13,663 nt of DNA from JBBQNJ01 sp038329845 (GCA_038329845.1 JBBQNJ010000100.1:1-13663); one strand, 5' to 3'; shown: positions 1-8,082, numbered from the stretch's first letter. Made by a program: numbers and translations. Notes: generated by a model from the letters alone, not told the origin.

Positions 1-141
1 ATACGGTTGGTAGTGAACCCATCACGACCAGGGCGATACTGCCCGCGCGTGAAGAAGAAACGAATGAAGGAGTACGACCTGATGACCAAGCCCGGTGTGG
101 CATATCGACAACCGCAGTATTCGGAAGAGGTTATAGCTTAA
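1..141 (+). CDS. Transposase C-terminal fragment, IS4-type (partial, 5' end outside window)
   Basis: The first 141 bases read open in frame 1 from the window edge to a TAA at 139-141, giving the last 46 residues of a protein. The tail is rich in basic residues: N-P-S-R-P-G-R-Y, then PRVKKKRMKEYDLMTKP, then a short polar end. This arginine/lysine-rich tail followed by a 'LMTKP' segment is what I remember from the extreme C-terminus of IS4-superfamily DDE transposases that are common in planctomycetes. Catalytic residues would lie upstream and cannot be seen, so activity cannot be judged. It is followed within 15 bp by one arm of an inverted repeat (156-180) and by a toxin remnant, which fits a worn mobile region. 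The family call rests on recall of C-terminal sequence only. Confidence 0.6.
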   Translation: MRLVVNPSRPGRYCPRVKKKRMKEYDLMTKPGVAYRQPQYSEEVIA

Positions 142-155
142 ATAAATGGCATTCG

Positions 156-180
156 TGGATGTCACCGTTTATGTGCCAGG
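156..180 (+). repeat. Left arm of a 25-bp imperfect inverted repeat
   Basis: This arm pairs with 665-690 read on the other strand. The shared block is TGGATGTCACC, one variable base, then TTTATGT-GCC, one variable base and GG. There are two substitutions and one single-base gap over 25 positions. The arms enclose about 480 bp that hold only a truncated toxin gene. They could be ends of a non-autonomous element, or two oppositely oriented copies of a dispersed repeat. The 185 bases between this arm and the toxin remnant show no convincing gene. Confidence 0.7.
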
Positions 181-365
181 CATGATGGCCCGCAGGCCAT
201 GCGAGGGGGGAATGCTGACGGGGGCGGCGGCACAACGTTGGGAATCGTCAGAGTTCTTTGCCGCGGCGGATTTGAAGTGCCCGCTGCGGGCCGCATCGGG
301 TATGCTCACGGCCATGAAAGCGATAGCCGAAGAACTCGACCGGGCGACTCGGCCGAGCGCGAGGC

Positions 366-677
366 GTGATGAAGTATGGCGTTTCGGAACGCCGGCTGGC
401 GCTTGTCGGCGAAACGCTCGCTCCCTATGTGTCGTTGCCTTTTGATAACCTTGCCGCGGAGCGTTACGCGGACATTCGCCAGGCGCTGGAGAAGGCGGGG
501 AATGTCATCGGGCCGCACGATATGCTGATCGCGGCGATCTGCGTAGCGCGCGGATGCATGCTCGTGACGTCCAACCCGCGCGAATTCGCGAGGATTCCGG
601 GGCTGTTGATCGAGGATTGGCTCGTGCCCGCCGGGCGCGGGAAAGAGGGGCCGTCATTGATTTTCCAGGCAACATAA
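366..677 (+). pseudogene. VapC-like PIN-domain toxin remnant, N-terminus missing
   Basis: The open frame reads KYGV, then LALVGETLAPYVSLPFDN, AAERYADIRQALEKAGNVIG, PHDMLIAA and LVTSNPREFARIPGL, followed by IEDWL. This is the order of the second half of a VapC (PIN-domain) RNase toxin: the segment after the central 'E-L-x-Y-G' helix, the GPxDxLIAA helix carrying a conserved acidic residue, and the 'LVTxNxxEFxRVPGL' strand. A full VapC has about 130 residues. The first 45 or so, including the first catalytic Asp, are absent, and a stop at 324-326 closes the frame upstream. The central Glu is also replaced (VMKYG). The last 18 or so codons after IEDWL run into the repeat at 665-690, which supplies the stop codon, so the 3' end is also altered. 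No VapB antitoxin is recognisable. The fragment is almost certainly inactive. Confidence 0.75.
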
Positions 678-690
678 AAGGTGACATCCA
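665..690 (-). repeat. Right arm of the imperfect inverted repeat
   Basis: This is the partner of 156-180. The arm lies over the end of the toxin remnant and supplies its TAA stop (675-677). It is followed by a T-rich tract (702-709) and a GGGCCCG/TTTTTT/CGGG stretch at 718-734 that could form a small hairpin. Beyond it, up to the acetyltransferase start at 771, only the ribosome-binding site is recognisable. Confidence 0.7.
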
Positions 691-770
691 TGGTCCGTCC
701 CTTTTTTTTATGGTGACGGGCCCGTTTTTTCGGGATAGTGCTGGAATAATGAGAAGATAGTGAGGATTTC

Positions 771-1724
<954 letters not shown>

Positions 1725-1755
1725 AAGGCGGCGGCAGGGCAGGTGCTGAGGAAAT

Positions 1756-1794
1756 TGCAGGCCGGAGGTCCGCACCCCAAAAGGGGGGATGGCG
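1756..1794 (+). repeat. Dispersed repeat, copy 1
   Basis: The copy begins TGCAGGCCGGAGGTCCGCAC and ends in an A4 G6 tract followed by ATGGCG. It matches 1868-1907 with only a few differences. The core GGCC(G/A)GAGG(T/C)CC is itself nearly palindromic. Confidence 0.85.
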
Positions 1795-1801
1795 GCTCTC
1801 T

Positions 1802-1825
1802 TGTGGTGCGGCCGTCCCGGCTGCA
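1802..1825 (-). repeat. Dispersed repeat, inverted partial copy
   Basis: Read on the minus strand this is TGCAGCCGGGACGGCCGCAC followed by CACA. It matches the first 24 bases of copies 1 and 2 with several mismatches, so three copies alternate direct-inverted-direct within 152 bp. Confidence 0.7.
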
Positions 1826-1867
1826 TCGAGGGAAGGGAGGCTGGCGCGTGCGTTTTGCGGGGGAATA

Positions 1868-1907
1868 TGCAGGCCAGAGGCCCGCACCACAAAAGGGGGG
1901 GATGGCG
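1868..1907 (+). repeat. Dispersed repeat, copy 2
   Basis: This copy begins TGCAGGCCAGAGGCCCGCAC and continues through CACAAAA and G7 to ATGGCG. It is 40 bp against 39 bp in copy 1; the G-tract differs by one base. Confidence 0.85.
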
Positions 1908-2101
1908 ACTGAAGCCGGATTTACGTTTCCTGGGATGTTCCACGTCACTGTTGTCGTGTTCTCGCGACGCAACGTGCGATGATGTTTCTACGCAACATCT
2001 GGAGCAATCCAAACGGGTGGAATGGACGGGTTGGGGAACAAGAGCTGACAAACAGGCGTATTATCGGTTGTGGCATTGGTGTTGCCGGATGCCCCAACGC
2101 C

Positions 2102-2419
2102 ATGATTCGATATTTCGCCGCGATCATTCCTCTGATTGGCCTTCTCGGCTGTGCCGCGCGGTCCGCGACGGCGCCGACGTCCGCCGGGCGGGCCGAGGCG
2201 GTGAGCGCGACAGCGCTGGCGTTCGATCCGCCGATCACCGCGGACGTCTCGATGCTCTCGCTCGATCGCACCGATCGCGGACCGGTGGCGTTTTTGGGTT
2301 TCGAGAACCCGGTTACTACCTACTTCTATCTTCGCGTGGATGATCGCTTCACGACGGACTGGACCAACCGCTACGAACGCCGCGCCATCATCGAAAGCGT
2401 GGGCGTGAGCTATCGTTGA
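2102..2419 (+). CDS. Small putative lipoprotein, function unknown
   Basis: I do not recognise this 105-residue protein. Starting at ATG 2102 it has a typical lipoprotein signal: Arg3, a hydrophobic stretch (YFAAIIPLIGLL) and a lipobox LLGC with Cys17. The mature part starts with an Ala/Ser/Thr-rich linker and then a compact polar domain containing SLDRTDRGP, FENPVTTYFYLRVDDRF and a C-terminal YERRAIIESVGVSYR. The frame is open upstream to 1979, but that extension has no protein character and would bury the signal peptide, so 2102 is preferred. No strong Shine-Dalgarno sequence is visible. Its last 10 bases overlap the end of the convergent gene at 2410-3057. It is likely an outer-membrane or periplasmic lipoprotein; its role is unknown. 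Confidence 0.6.
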   Translation: MIRYFAAIIPLIGLLGCAARSATAPTSAGRAEAVSATALAFDPPITADVSMLSLDRTDRGPVAFLGFENPVTTYFYLRVDDRFTTDWTNRYERRAIIESVGVSYR

Positions 2420-3057
2420 GCCGTCAACCGCTCGAGCCGACGGCTCATCTCATCGGCCAATCGCTTCTCCAATGCCGAATCGCGCCCGGTGGCGTACCAA
2501 TAGGCCGGCGGTAGATCGATCCCCCGGTCGATCTCGCGGCTACCGGCCACGCCGGGGCGGCGCGAAAGCGTCTGGCGATATTCGGTGACCGAGGTGACGC
2601 GCTGCTCGCGCTGGGCGAAGCGCTCGATCAGCACCTTCGGATAGGCGATCCAGCCGCCGTGTTCGCGGACGATCTCGAACCGCAGCGTTCGCCGGATGGT
2701 CGCAAGCGAGCTTTCCGCCACTTCGGTGCCCGTCGAGTTGTCCGGCCGCCAGAACTCGAAAAACTGTGCCGAGGTCAACGGTTCGGTGGTGATCAGCCCG
2801 GCGCGATAGTCCTGGCGATCAAGACGAAACAGGAACCTCCGGGCGATGTCCTGGGCGCTGGTCCAGAGCGCCTGGAAATCGCTCGCCCGCACCGCGGCGA
2901 CGGGCGGCTGATCCAGCCAGAATTGCGGCGTCGCCCGCGCCGGGTCGATCGCCGTCGCCGGCCGTGTCGCCGCGGGATTCACCGGACGAACGATGCACCC
3001 GGGGGCGAATACGCAAACCAGCGTGGCGGCGAAAATAGTAGGGCGACGGAATCGCAT
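2410..3057 (-). CDS. Putative lipoprotein, function unknown
   Basis: This is a 215-residue protein of unknown function. The N-terminus has three arginines, a hydrophobic stretch (TIFAATLVCVF) and APGC with Cys21. This resembles a lipobox, although Ala rather than Leu stands at -3, so cleavage by signal peptidase II is probable but not certain. A Pro/Ala/Thr linker follows, then a soluble domain. Recognisable blocks are QFWLDQPP, FLFRLDRQDYRAGLITTEPL, a central TIRRTLRFEIV...GGWIAYPKVLIERF strand-rich segment, and a C-terminal YWYATGRDSALEKRLADEM helix. The gene sits 13 bp downstream of pyk with its own strong ribosome-binding site (3066-3070), so it is very likely translated from a pyk transcript. 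It converges on and overlaps the small lipoprotein gene by 10 bp, leaving no room for a terminator between them. Confidence 0.75.
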   Translation of the reverse strand: MRFRRPTIFAATLVCVFAPGCIVRPVNPAATRPATAIDPARATPQFWLDQPPVAAVRASDFQALWTSAQDIARRFLFRLDRQDYRAGLITTEPLTSAQFFEFWRPDNSTGTEVAESSLATIRRTLRFEIVREHGGWIAYPKVLIERFAQREQRVTSVTEYRQTLSRRPGVAGSREIDRGIDLPPAYWYATGRDSALEKRLADEMSRRLERLTAQR

Positions 3058-3065
3058 GAAAAGAT

Positions 3066-3070
3066 TCCTT
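3066..3070 (-). promoter_or_regulatory. Ribosome-binding site that fixes the 2410-3057 start
   Basis: AAGGA on the minus strand lies 8 bases before the ATG at 3057 and directly after the pyk stop (TAG, 3073-3071). This spacing fixes the start and supports co-transcription with pyk. Confidence 0.7.
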
Positions 3071-4567
3071 CTAAACCGACGGGCCGCTCGTTGCCTGGGC
3101 GGGGGAAGCGATCTGCGGCGTCCAGCGCTCCCCGGCGGTATGGATGATGATTCCGTTCATCGTTCCGGGCGTGCCCAGCGACGAACCGGCGACGATAGCG
3201 ATCCGGTCGCCCGACGCGACGAACTGCCGCTGCTGCACCAACTGATCGATCTGCACGACCAAGGCTCCCATTTCGCTGGGTGCCTGCATTTCCAGCGGCA
3301 TCACGCCATAGTGCAGATCCATCCGCCGCAAGGCGCGTCGGTCGGAACTCAGCGCCACGATGGGGATGGGGAAGCGCATCTTCGAGAAAATGCGCGCCGT
3401 GGTCCCGGTCTGGCTCCAGACGACCACGAGTTTGACCTTCAAGTCCTGAACGATCTGCCAGACGCCCTTGGCGATCGCCGAGGAAAGTTGCATCGTTCGG
3501 GTTTTGAGCAGCGGCTCGGGGCCGTCGGCGCTGCTGACGAGGTATTCCTCGGTCACCGACGCGATGTGGTTCATAATCAGCACCGCGCCGACGGGAAACC
3601 GTCCGACGCTGGTTTCTCCGCTGAGCATGACCGCGTCGGTCCCGTCGAAGATCGCATTGGCCACATCGCTGACTTCGGCCCGCGTGGGCGAGGGCTGCTC
3701 GATCATGCTCTGGAGCATCTGGGTGGCGACGATCACCGGTTTTCCCGCCGTCTGGCAGCGCCGGATCAGGTCTTTCTGGATGATCGGCACCTGGGCCACG
3801 TCCATCTCGACCCCCAGGTCGCCGCGGGCGATCATCAGCCCCTCGCAATTTTCGATGATCGCGTCGATCGACTGGATCGCCTCGGCCTTTTCGATCTTGG
3901 CGATGATGTGAATGTCGCTGGACTTGTTCCGCAGATGCTCGCGCAGCAGCCGCAGTTCGTCGGGGCCGCGCACGAACGACAATGCCAGGTAGTCCAGATC
4001 GTTCTCGATCGCCCAGTCGATGCATTGCCAGTCGCGGTCGGTAATGCTGGGGACATTGACCTTGGTGTTGGGCAGATTGATCCCCTTGCCGGTCTTGAGG
4101 ATTCCGCCCACGGTGCAGGCGCAGCGAATTTCGTTGTAATTCTTGCCGGTGCAGACGAAGCGCAGCAGCCCATCCTCGATCAGCACGCGGTCGCCGACGC
4201 GCACATCATCCACGAAGTTCGGATAGGTCGTCGAAGCCCGGCCGGCGGCGCCCACGGTCGTCTGCCGTTGAAGGACCAGCTCGTCTCCAACGCGGATCGG
4301 CGTGCCGCCGGTTGCATCGATGTCGGCCACCTTACCCAGCCGGATCTTCGGGCCGCATAGATCTCCCAGGACCGCCACCGATTGTCCGAATCGCTCGGCC
4401 GCGGTGCGGATGTGCCCCAGCATCCGCGCGTGGTCCTCGAGGTCGCCATGCGAGAAGTTCAGCCGGCAGACATCCACCCCCGCCTCGAACAGCTCGAAGA
4501 GGGAATCGGCGCTCTTGCCGCAGGCCGGTCCCAGTGTGGCGACGACTTTGGTGCGGATCATGCTCAT
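3071..4567 (-). CDS. pyk: Pyruvate kinase
   Basis: This cytoplasmic enzyme converts phosphoenolpyruvate and ADP to pyruvate and ATP, the last step of glycolysis. At 498 residues it has the normal bacterial length. The N-terminus carries IRTKVVATLGPA and CRLNFSHG (Arg35, Asn37), the substrate- and K+-binding strand. The active-site signature IIAKIEKAEAI has its catalytic Lys at 224, followed by GLMIARGDLGVEM, where the acidic metal ligands lie. ATQMLQSMI and SGETSVGRFPVGAV follow. The C-terminal domain (from about residue 355) has VVVWSQTGTTARIFSKMRFP and ends with GTPGTMNGIIIHTAGE, a typical allosteric-domain ending. Two Met codons (residues 1 and 3) are both possible starts, and neither has a clear Shine-Dalgarno sequence. 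The gene lies 63 bp after aspS and 13 bp before the lipoprotein gene. Confidence 0.97.
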   Translation of the reverse strand: MSMIRTKVVATLGPACGKSADSLFELFEAGVDVCRLNFSHGDLEDHARMLGHIRTAAERFGQSVAVLGDLCGPKIRLGKVADIDATGGTPIRVGDELVLQRQTTVGAAGRASTTYPNFVDDVRVGDRVLIEDGLLRFVCTGKNYNEIRCACTVGGILKTGKGINLPNTKVNVPSITDRDWQCIDWAIENDLDYLALSFVRGPDELRLLREHLRNKSSDIHIIAKIEKAEAIQSIDAIIENCEGLMIARGDLGVEMDVAQVPIIQKDLIRRCQTAGKPVIVATQMLQSMIEQPSPTRAEVSDVANAIFDGTDAVMLSGETSVGRFPVGAVLIMNHIASVTEEYLVSSADGPEPLLKTRTMQLSSAIAKGVWQIVQDLKVKLVVVWSQTGTTARIFSKMRFPIPIVALSSDRRALRRMDLHYGVMPLEMQAPSEMGALVVQIDQLVQQRQFVASGDRIAIVAGSSLGTPGTMNGIIIHTAGERWTPQIASPAQATSGPSV

Positions 4568-4630
4568 CGTTCGATCGGGCGATTGGATGGCGATTTCGCG
4601 CCCCTGGAGCGCCGGGCGCCGGTCATTGGA

Positions 4631-6505
4631 TCAGGCCTTACCCGCGCCTCCCTCGTGCTTGCGGACCGTCGCATGCACATCGGGCACCGCCTTGGCCGCC
4701 GGCGGGGGGGGCGGCGGCGGGGGGGCGGCGATGCGGATATGCGTTTCCTTGAGCTGCCGTTCGTCGATCGGTGAGGGGCTTCCGCACATCAGGTCGGCGC
4801 CGCTCTGGGTCTTGGGGAACGCAATCACGTCGCGGATGTTGCTCAAGCCGCGCAGGATCATCACCAGCCGGTCTAGCCCCAGCGCGATCCCGCCGTGCGG
4901 CGGGGCGCCGTACTGCAAGGCATCGAGCAGGAATCCGAATTTCAGCTTTTGGCTGGCTTCGTCGATCCCCAGCAGACCGAACACTTTCTCCTGCGTGTCC
5001 ATCCGGTGGATACGGATCGACCCGCCGCCGAGCTCGCTGCCGTTGACGACGATGTCGTAGGCCTTGCTGTTGATCGACTCGACGACCGCGCGGTCGGAGC
5101 TGTCCAGCTTGGCCAGATCCTCATCCAGCGGGGCGGTGAACGGATGGTGCGTCGAGGTGTATCGCCGGTCGTCCTCGTCCCACTCGAACAGCGGGAACTT
5201 CACCACCCATATCCAGGCGAACTCGCAACCGGGCTTGATCTTCATATCCCGCGCCATCTTCAGGCGCAATTCTCCCAGCACCTTATGGACGATCTTCGGC
5301 TTATCGGCTGCGAAGCAGAGCAGGTCGCCCTCGACGGCCTCGGCGCGTTCGATCAGTTCCCCGGCCACCGGTGCCAGAAACTTCGCCACCCCGGTGTCGA
5401 GCTTTCCGCCGGCGATCACCTTGGTGACCGCAAGCCCTTTGGCCCCGAATCCCTTGGCCCACTCGGCCAGGGCGTCGGTCTGGGCGCGGGTGAGGGCGGC
5501 CCCGCCGGGAACGCGAATGCACTTGACCATCGTTGCGGCGGTGAAGACCTTGAAGTCGGTCTTGTGCGCCAGATCGGTGATGTCGCGCAGTTCCATCCCG
5601 AACCGCAGGTCCGGGCGGTCCGAGCCGAATCGGCCCATCGCCTCCTCGTAGCACATCCGCGGGATTGGTTTGGGAATCTCGCGCCCGAGAATCTGTTTCC
5701 AGATGCGCATCAGCAGCCCTTCGATCAGGGCGATGATGTTCTCGCTGTCGATGAAGCTCATCTCCACGTCGAGTTGGGTGAACTCGGCCTGCCGGTCGGC
5801 ACGCGGGTCTTCATCGCGGAAGCAGCGGACGATCTGCATGTACTTGTCGCATCCGCCCACCATCAGCAACTGCTTGAACAACTGCGGCGACTGCGGCAAG
5901 GCGTAAAAACTTCCCGGCGCCAGGCGGGCGGGGACGATAAAGTCGCGCGCCCCCTCGGGGGTGCTTTTGGTCAGGAAGGGCGTTTCGATCTCCCAGAACC
6001 CCGCGTCGCCGAGATAATCGCGCATGATCCGCGTGACCTGGTGGCGTACGCGAAGCGTCTGGAGCATCTCCGGGCGGCGCAGGTCGATGTAGCGATATTG
6101 GAGCCGGCGCTCTTCGTTCACCTGCTCGCGCTCATCAGGCGTGAACGGCGGAGTCGGGCTGATGCTCAGCACTTCCATCGAGCGCACGCGGACTTCGATC
6201 TCGCCGGTGGCGAGCTTCGCGTTGCTCAGACCCTCGCCGCGCATCTCCACTTCACCGGCGATGCTGATCACCCACTCCCCGCGCAGCCGGCGAGCCTCAT
6301 CATGCACGTTTTGTCCGCACGAATCCGGATCGAAGATAAGCTGCGTCACCCCGTCGCGGTCGCGCAGGTCGATGAAGACCAGCCCCCCGTGATCGCGGTA
6401 GGAATGCACCCACCCGGCCAGCTTCACGTTGGCGCCCACATCGCCGGCGCGAAGCTGTCCACAGGTATGCGTACGATATCGAGTTTGAATGGCTTCCATA
6501 ATCAT
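4631..6505 (-). CDS. aspS: Aspartyl-tRNA synthetase, bacterial type, predicted non-discriminating (Asp/Asn)
   Basis: This enzyme charges tRNA-Asp with aspartate. The protein has 624 residues, slightly longer than the usual 580-600. The order is an N-terminal OB-fold anticodon-binding domain (to about 110, with VFIDLRDRDGV), class II motif 1 region, TPEGARDFIVPAR, YALPQSPQLFKQLLM, motif 2 (RCFRDEDPRADRQAEFTQLD), an inserted GAD domain (about 300-430), HHPFTAP, and motif 3 (GGIALGLDRLVMILRG). His39 in YRDHGG and Gly92 in RGEGLSN align with E. coli Leu30 and Lys81. The His/Gly pair is reported for non-discriminating enzymes that also charge tRNA-Asn. A tail after KETHIRI contains eight consecutive prolines and ends HEGGAGKA; it is not part of the family core. 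Met1 and Met3 are alternative starts, with no clear ribosome-binding site. Confidence 0.96.
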   Translation of the reverse strand: MIMEAIQTRYRTHTCGQLRAGDVGANVKLAGWVHSYRDHGGLVFIDLRDRDGVTQLIFDPDSCGQNVHDEARRLRGEWVISIAGEVEMRGEGLSNAKLATGEIEVRVRSMEVLSISPTPPFTPDEREQVNEERRLQYRYIDLRRPEMLQTLRVRHQVTRIMRDYLGDAGFWEIETPFLTKSTPEGARDFIVPARLAPGSFYALPQSPQLFKQLLMVGGCDKYMQIVRCFRDEDPRADRQAEFTQLDVEMSFIDSENIIALIEGLLMRIWKQILGREIPKPIPRMCYEEAMGRFGSDRPDLRFGMELRDITDLAHKTDFKVFTAATMVKCIRVPGGAALTRAQTDALAEWAKGFGAKGLAVTKVIAGGKLDTGVAKFLAPVAGELIERAEAVEGDLLCFAADKPKIVHKVLGELRLKMARDMKIKPGCEFAWIWVVKFPLFEWDEDDRRYTSTHHPFTAPLDEDLAKLDSSDRAVVESINSKAYDIVVNGSELGGGSIRIHRMDTQEKVFGLLGIDEASQKLKFGFLLDALQYGAPPHGGIALGLDRLVMILRGLSNIRDVIAFPKTQSGADLMCGSPSPIDERQLKETHIRIAAPPPPPPPPAAKAVPDVHATVRKHEGGAGKA

Positions 6506-6568
6506 TTCAGAAAAATCGACGGCGCTGCCCAGCGCCCCTGGACTGGCAACATGCTAGGCCCCGCGGGA

Positions 6569-7696
6569 CTATTGCACGCTCCATTTCGGCTTGACGATCC
6601 AGTCCCGCAGCACCCGTTCGGCCGGCTTATTTTCCGGCGTGTAACCGCGATCGTCCGTGCCGCCGTCTTCCGGCGTCCATTCCCAGACGATAAAGCCGCC
6701 CAGATGAGGATCGCCGTACCAGCTCTCAAAAAACGCTTCGTAGAGCCGCTTTTGCAGGTCCAGATCGATCCGCACCGACGACTTGGTGTAGTCCCACGAC
6801 TCGTGAGCGGCGTTGGCCAGGCTGCACCAGCCGACCTCGAGAAACACCAGCGGCTTGCCCTGCGATTCGACGAACGGGATCAGGTCGCTCTTGATCTGCT
6901 GCCAGTCAGACTTCATGTCTTCGACCGTCGCCTTGTCCTTCCGACCGTTGTCCAGGGCCCAATAGCTGTTCATCCCGATCAGGTCGAGCTGATCCCAGAA
7001 CTCCACCGCCCGGTAGTGGTCCCAGTTCGACGAATACGTGAGTTTGCCCTTGAAGGTCTTGCGGACCATGCGGATCGTCCGCTCCCATTCATCGGTCTTG
7101 TTCTCGGCGCTGACCAGTTCCGACCCGACCGACAGCACATCCACGCCGTTGATCTGGGCGATCCACGCGAAATGCCCCAGCACCGCCCGGTAGCTGTGGA
7201 ACCATTCTTCCCAACCCCCGTTGTCGGTCGTCGGATTGATCTGGCCGCGCCATTCGTTGCCGATCGGATTATCCAGCAGCACGATCGGCATGAGGATCAC
7301 CCGCAGCCCGCGCGATTTGGCGTGCTGGATCAACTCCCCAAGCTGCTGCGGCGTCGGGGTCATCCGCATATCCAGCCAGATGCGGGCCGACTTGCCGTTT
7401 TCCTGGCGCGAATCGACGATCAGTGAAACGGTGTCCAATCCCAGGTCGGCGATCTCGTCGACCGAGTGTTTGTACCGGTCGATCCAGTCCACCCGCTGAA
7501 TCTGGATCGCCGCTCCGCGATAGGGAAGTTCCAGGCGCGATCCGGCGAGGGCGCCCCCCCCGGCGACATGGACCGCGCTCGTCGTCCCCGACTGCAAGCC
7601 CGGTTCGCCGCCGTTTCCCCCCCGCGGCCACATGACGCACCCCAGGGTCAAGGCGTAAACCGCCAGCGCGGTGAAGATGAGAGTTCGGCCAAACAT
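6569..7696 (-). CDS. GH113-like glycoside hydrolase lipoprotein
   Basis: This is a 375-residue exported protein with a TIM-barrel glycoside-hydrolase pattern. From Met at 7696 the signal is FGRTLIFTALAVYALTLGC with lipobox Cys20. The open frame extends upstream to 7894, but that part is basic, non-homologous and crosses repeats, so it is rejected. The barrel begins near residue 60 (GAAIQIQRVDWIDR, then LGLDTVSLIVD). It contains GLRVILMPIVLL, HSYRAVLGHFAWIAQINGVD, VGSEL with Glu193, KLTYSSNWDHY, FWDQLDLIGMNSYW, LVFLEVGW with Glu287, and GGFIVWEWTPEDGG. Glu193 and Glu287 fit the acid/base and nucleophile of clan GH-A enzymes. The layout is closest to what I know of GH113 (beta-mannanase-like) proteins. 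The substrate is unknown. It lies 63 bp upstream of aspS on the same strand and is probably anchored in the periplasm or on the surface. Confidence 0.8.
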   Translation of the reverse strand: MFGRTLIFTALAVYALTLGCVMWPRGGNGGEPGLQSGTTSAVHVAGGGALAGSRLELPYRGAAIQIQRVDWIDRYKHSVDEIADLGLDTVSLIVDSRQENGKSARIWLDMRMTPTPQQLGELIQHAKSRGLRVILMPIVLLDNPIGNEWRGQINPTTDNGGWEEWFHSYRAVLGHFAWIAQINGVDVLSVGSELVSAENKTDEWERTIRMVRKTFKGKLTYSSNWDHYRAVEFWDQLDLIGMNSYWALDNGRKDKATVEDMKSDWQQIKSDLIPFVESQGKPLVFLEVGWCSLANAAHESWDYTKSSVRIDLDLQKRLYEAFFESWYGDPHLGGFIVWEWTPEDGGTDDRGYTPENKPAERVLRDWIVKPKWSVQ

Positions 7697-7752
7697 ACTA
7701 CGGGCCGCCCATGATAGAGGACCGCAAAGGGTTGGCAACTCGATGCAGATCC

Positions 7753-7782
7753 GCGGTCTGCGGTTCTGCGGTCTGCGGTTCG
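7753..7782 (+). repeat. 15-bp tandem repeat, two copies
   Basis: GCGGTCTGCGGTTCT at 7753-7767 is followed directly by the same unit with one change at 7768-7782. The short GCGGT(C/T)CTG motif is partly repeated inside each unit. Confidence 0.8.
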
Positions 7783-7859
7783 GGCGGCGTTGCCCCGGCG
7801 TCGCGCGGATGCCCAGGGCTAATGCATGTAGATTTTCACCCGTTCTTGGGCGTTTCAGG

Positions 7860-7958
7860 CGTTTTCGGGGGAAAGAAAACGGGACATGGTTCAATACGGC
7901 CCAGACCCGACGCTGATTGACGGTATTGAAAGGGGAATATCAACCATGTCACGTTCTC
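7860..7958. repeat. Imperfect palindrome with nested arms
   Basis: The outer arms are 7875-7891 (GAAAACGGGACATGGTT) and 7942-7958, which match as reverse complements at 15 of 17 positions. Nested inside is a perfect 8-bp pair, TTCAATAC (7890-7897) with GTATTGAA (7923-7930). The left outer arm can instead pair with CGTTTTC at 7860-7866 over 7 bp. It lies about 130 bp upstream of mod. It may be a REP-like element; a regulatory role is possible but not shown. Confidence 0.7.
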
Positions 7959-8076
7959 CGGTCCGGTATAGCCGGCTCTTCTTTTTAGGAAAACGCCCGG
8001 CATTTCCCAGAGGGCGGCTGGCCATCCACCCCATTGTGCCGTATACACCGGCTTCAACTCAACGCCGATGGCTGAT

Positions 8077-8082
8077 AAGGGG
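8077..8082 (+). promoter_or_regulatory. Ribosome-binding site that fixes the mod start
   Basis: AAGGGG lies 5 bases before ATG 8088. The alternative GTG at 8082 overlaps this site, so the ATG two codons later is taken as the start. Confidence 0.65.

Larger units (their letters stand above)
1725..2101. other. Non-coding spacer carrying dispersed repeats
   Basis: These 377 bases lie between the acetyltransferase and the small lipoprotein gene. I see no convincing gene here: the open frames that cross it read through the repeats in several frames and have no family resemblance. Its first half holds three copies of a dispersed repeat, at 1756-1794, 1802-1825 and 1868-1907. The second half (1908-2101) is unremarkable, and I could not fix a promoter for the downstream gene. 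Confidence 0.7.

Noticed and set aside
146..445. 99-codon open frame near the toxin remnant, considered as an antitoxin
   Set aside because: No antitoxin motif was found. The frame begins inside the inverted-repeat arm and overlaps the VapC remnant in another frame.
2025..2070. Possible sigma-70 promoter for the small lipoprotein (TTGGGG and TATTAT)
   Set aside because: The spacing is about 22 bases, too long for a confident call.
2993..4360. 455-codon plus-strand open frame
   Set aside because: It is antisense to pyruvate kinase, whose active-site signature is intact.
4895..7426. 843-codon open frame on the plus strand
   Set aside because: It lies antisense to aspS and the glycoside hydrolase, both of which carry clear motifs. 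It is a long GC-rich shadow frame.
7697..7894. Upstream extension of the glycoside hydrolase frame (66 codons)
   Set aside because: It would place a basic, non-conserved leader before a complete lipoprotein signal and would read through the tandem repeat.
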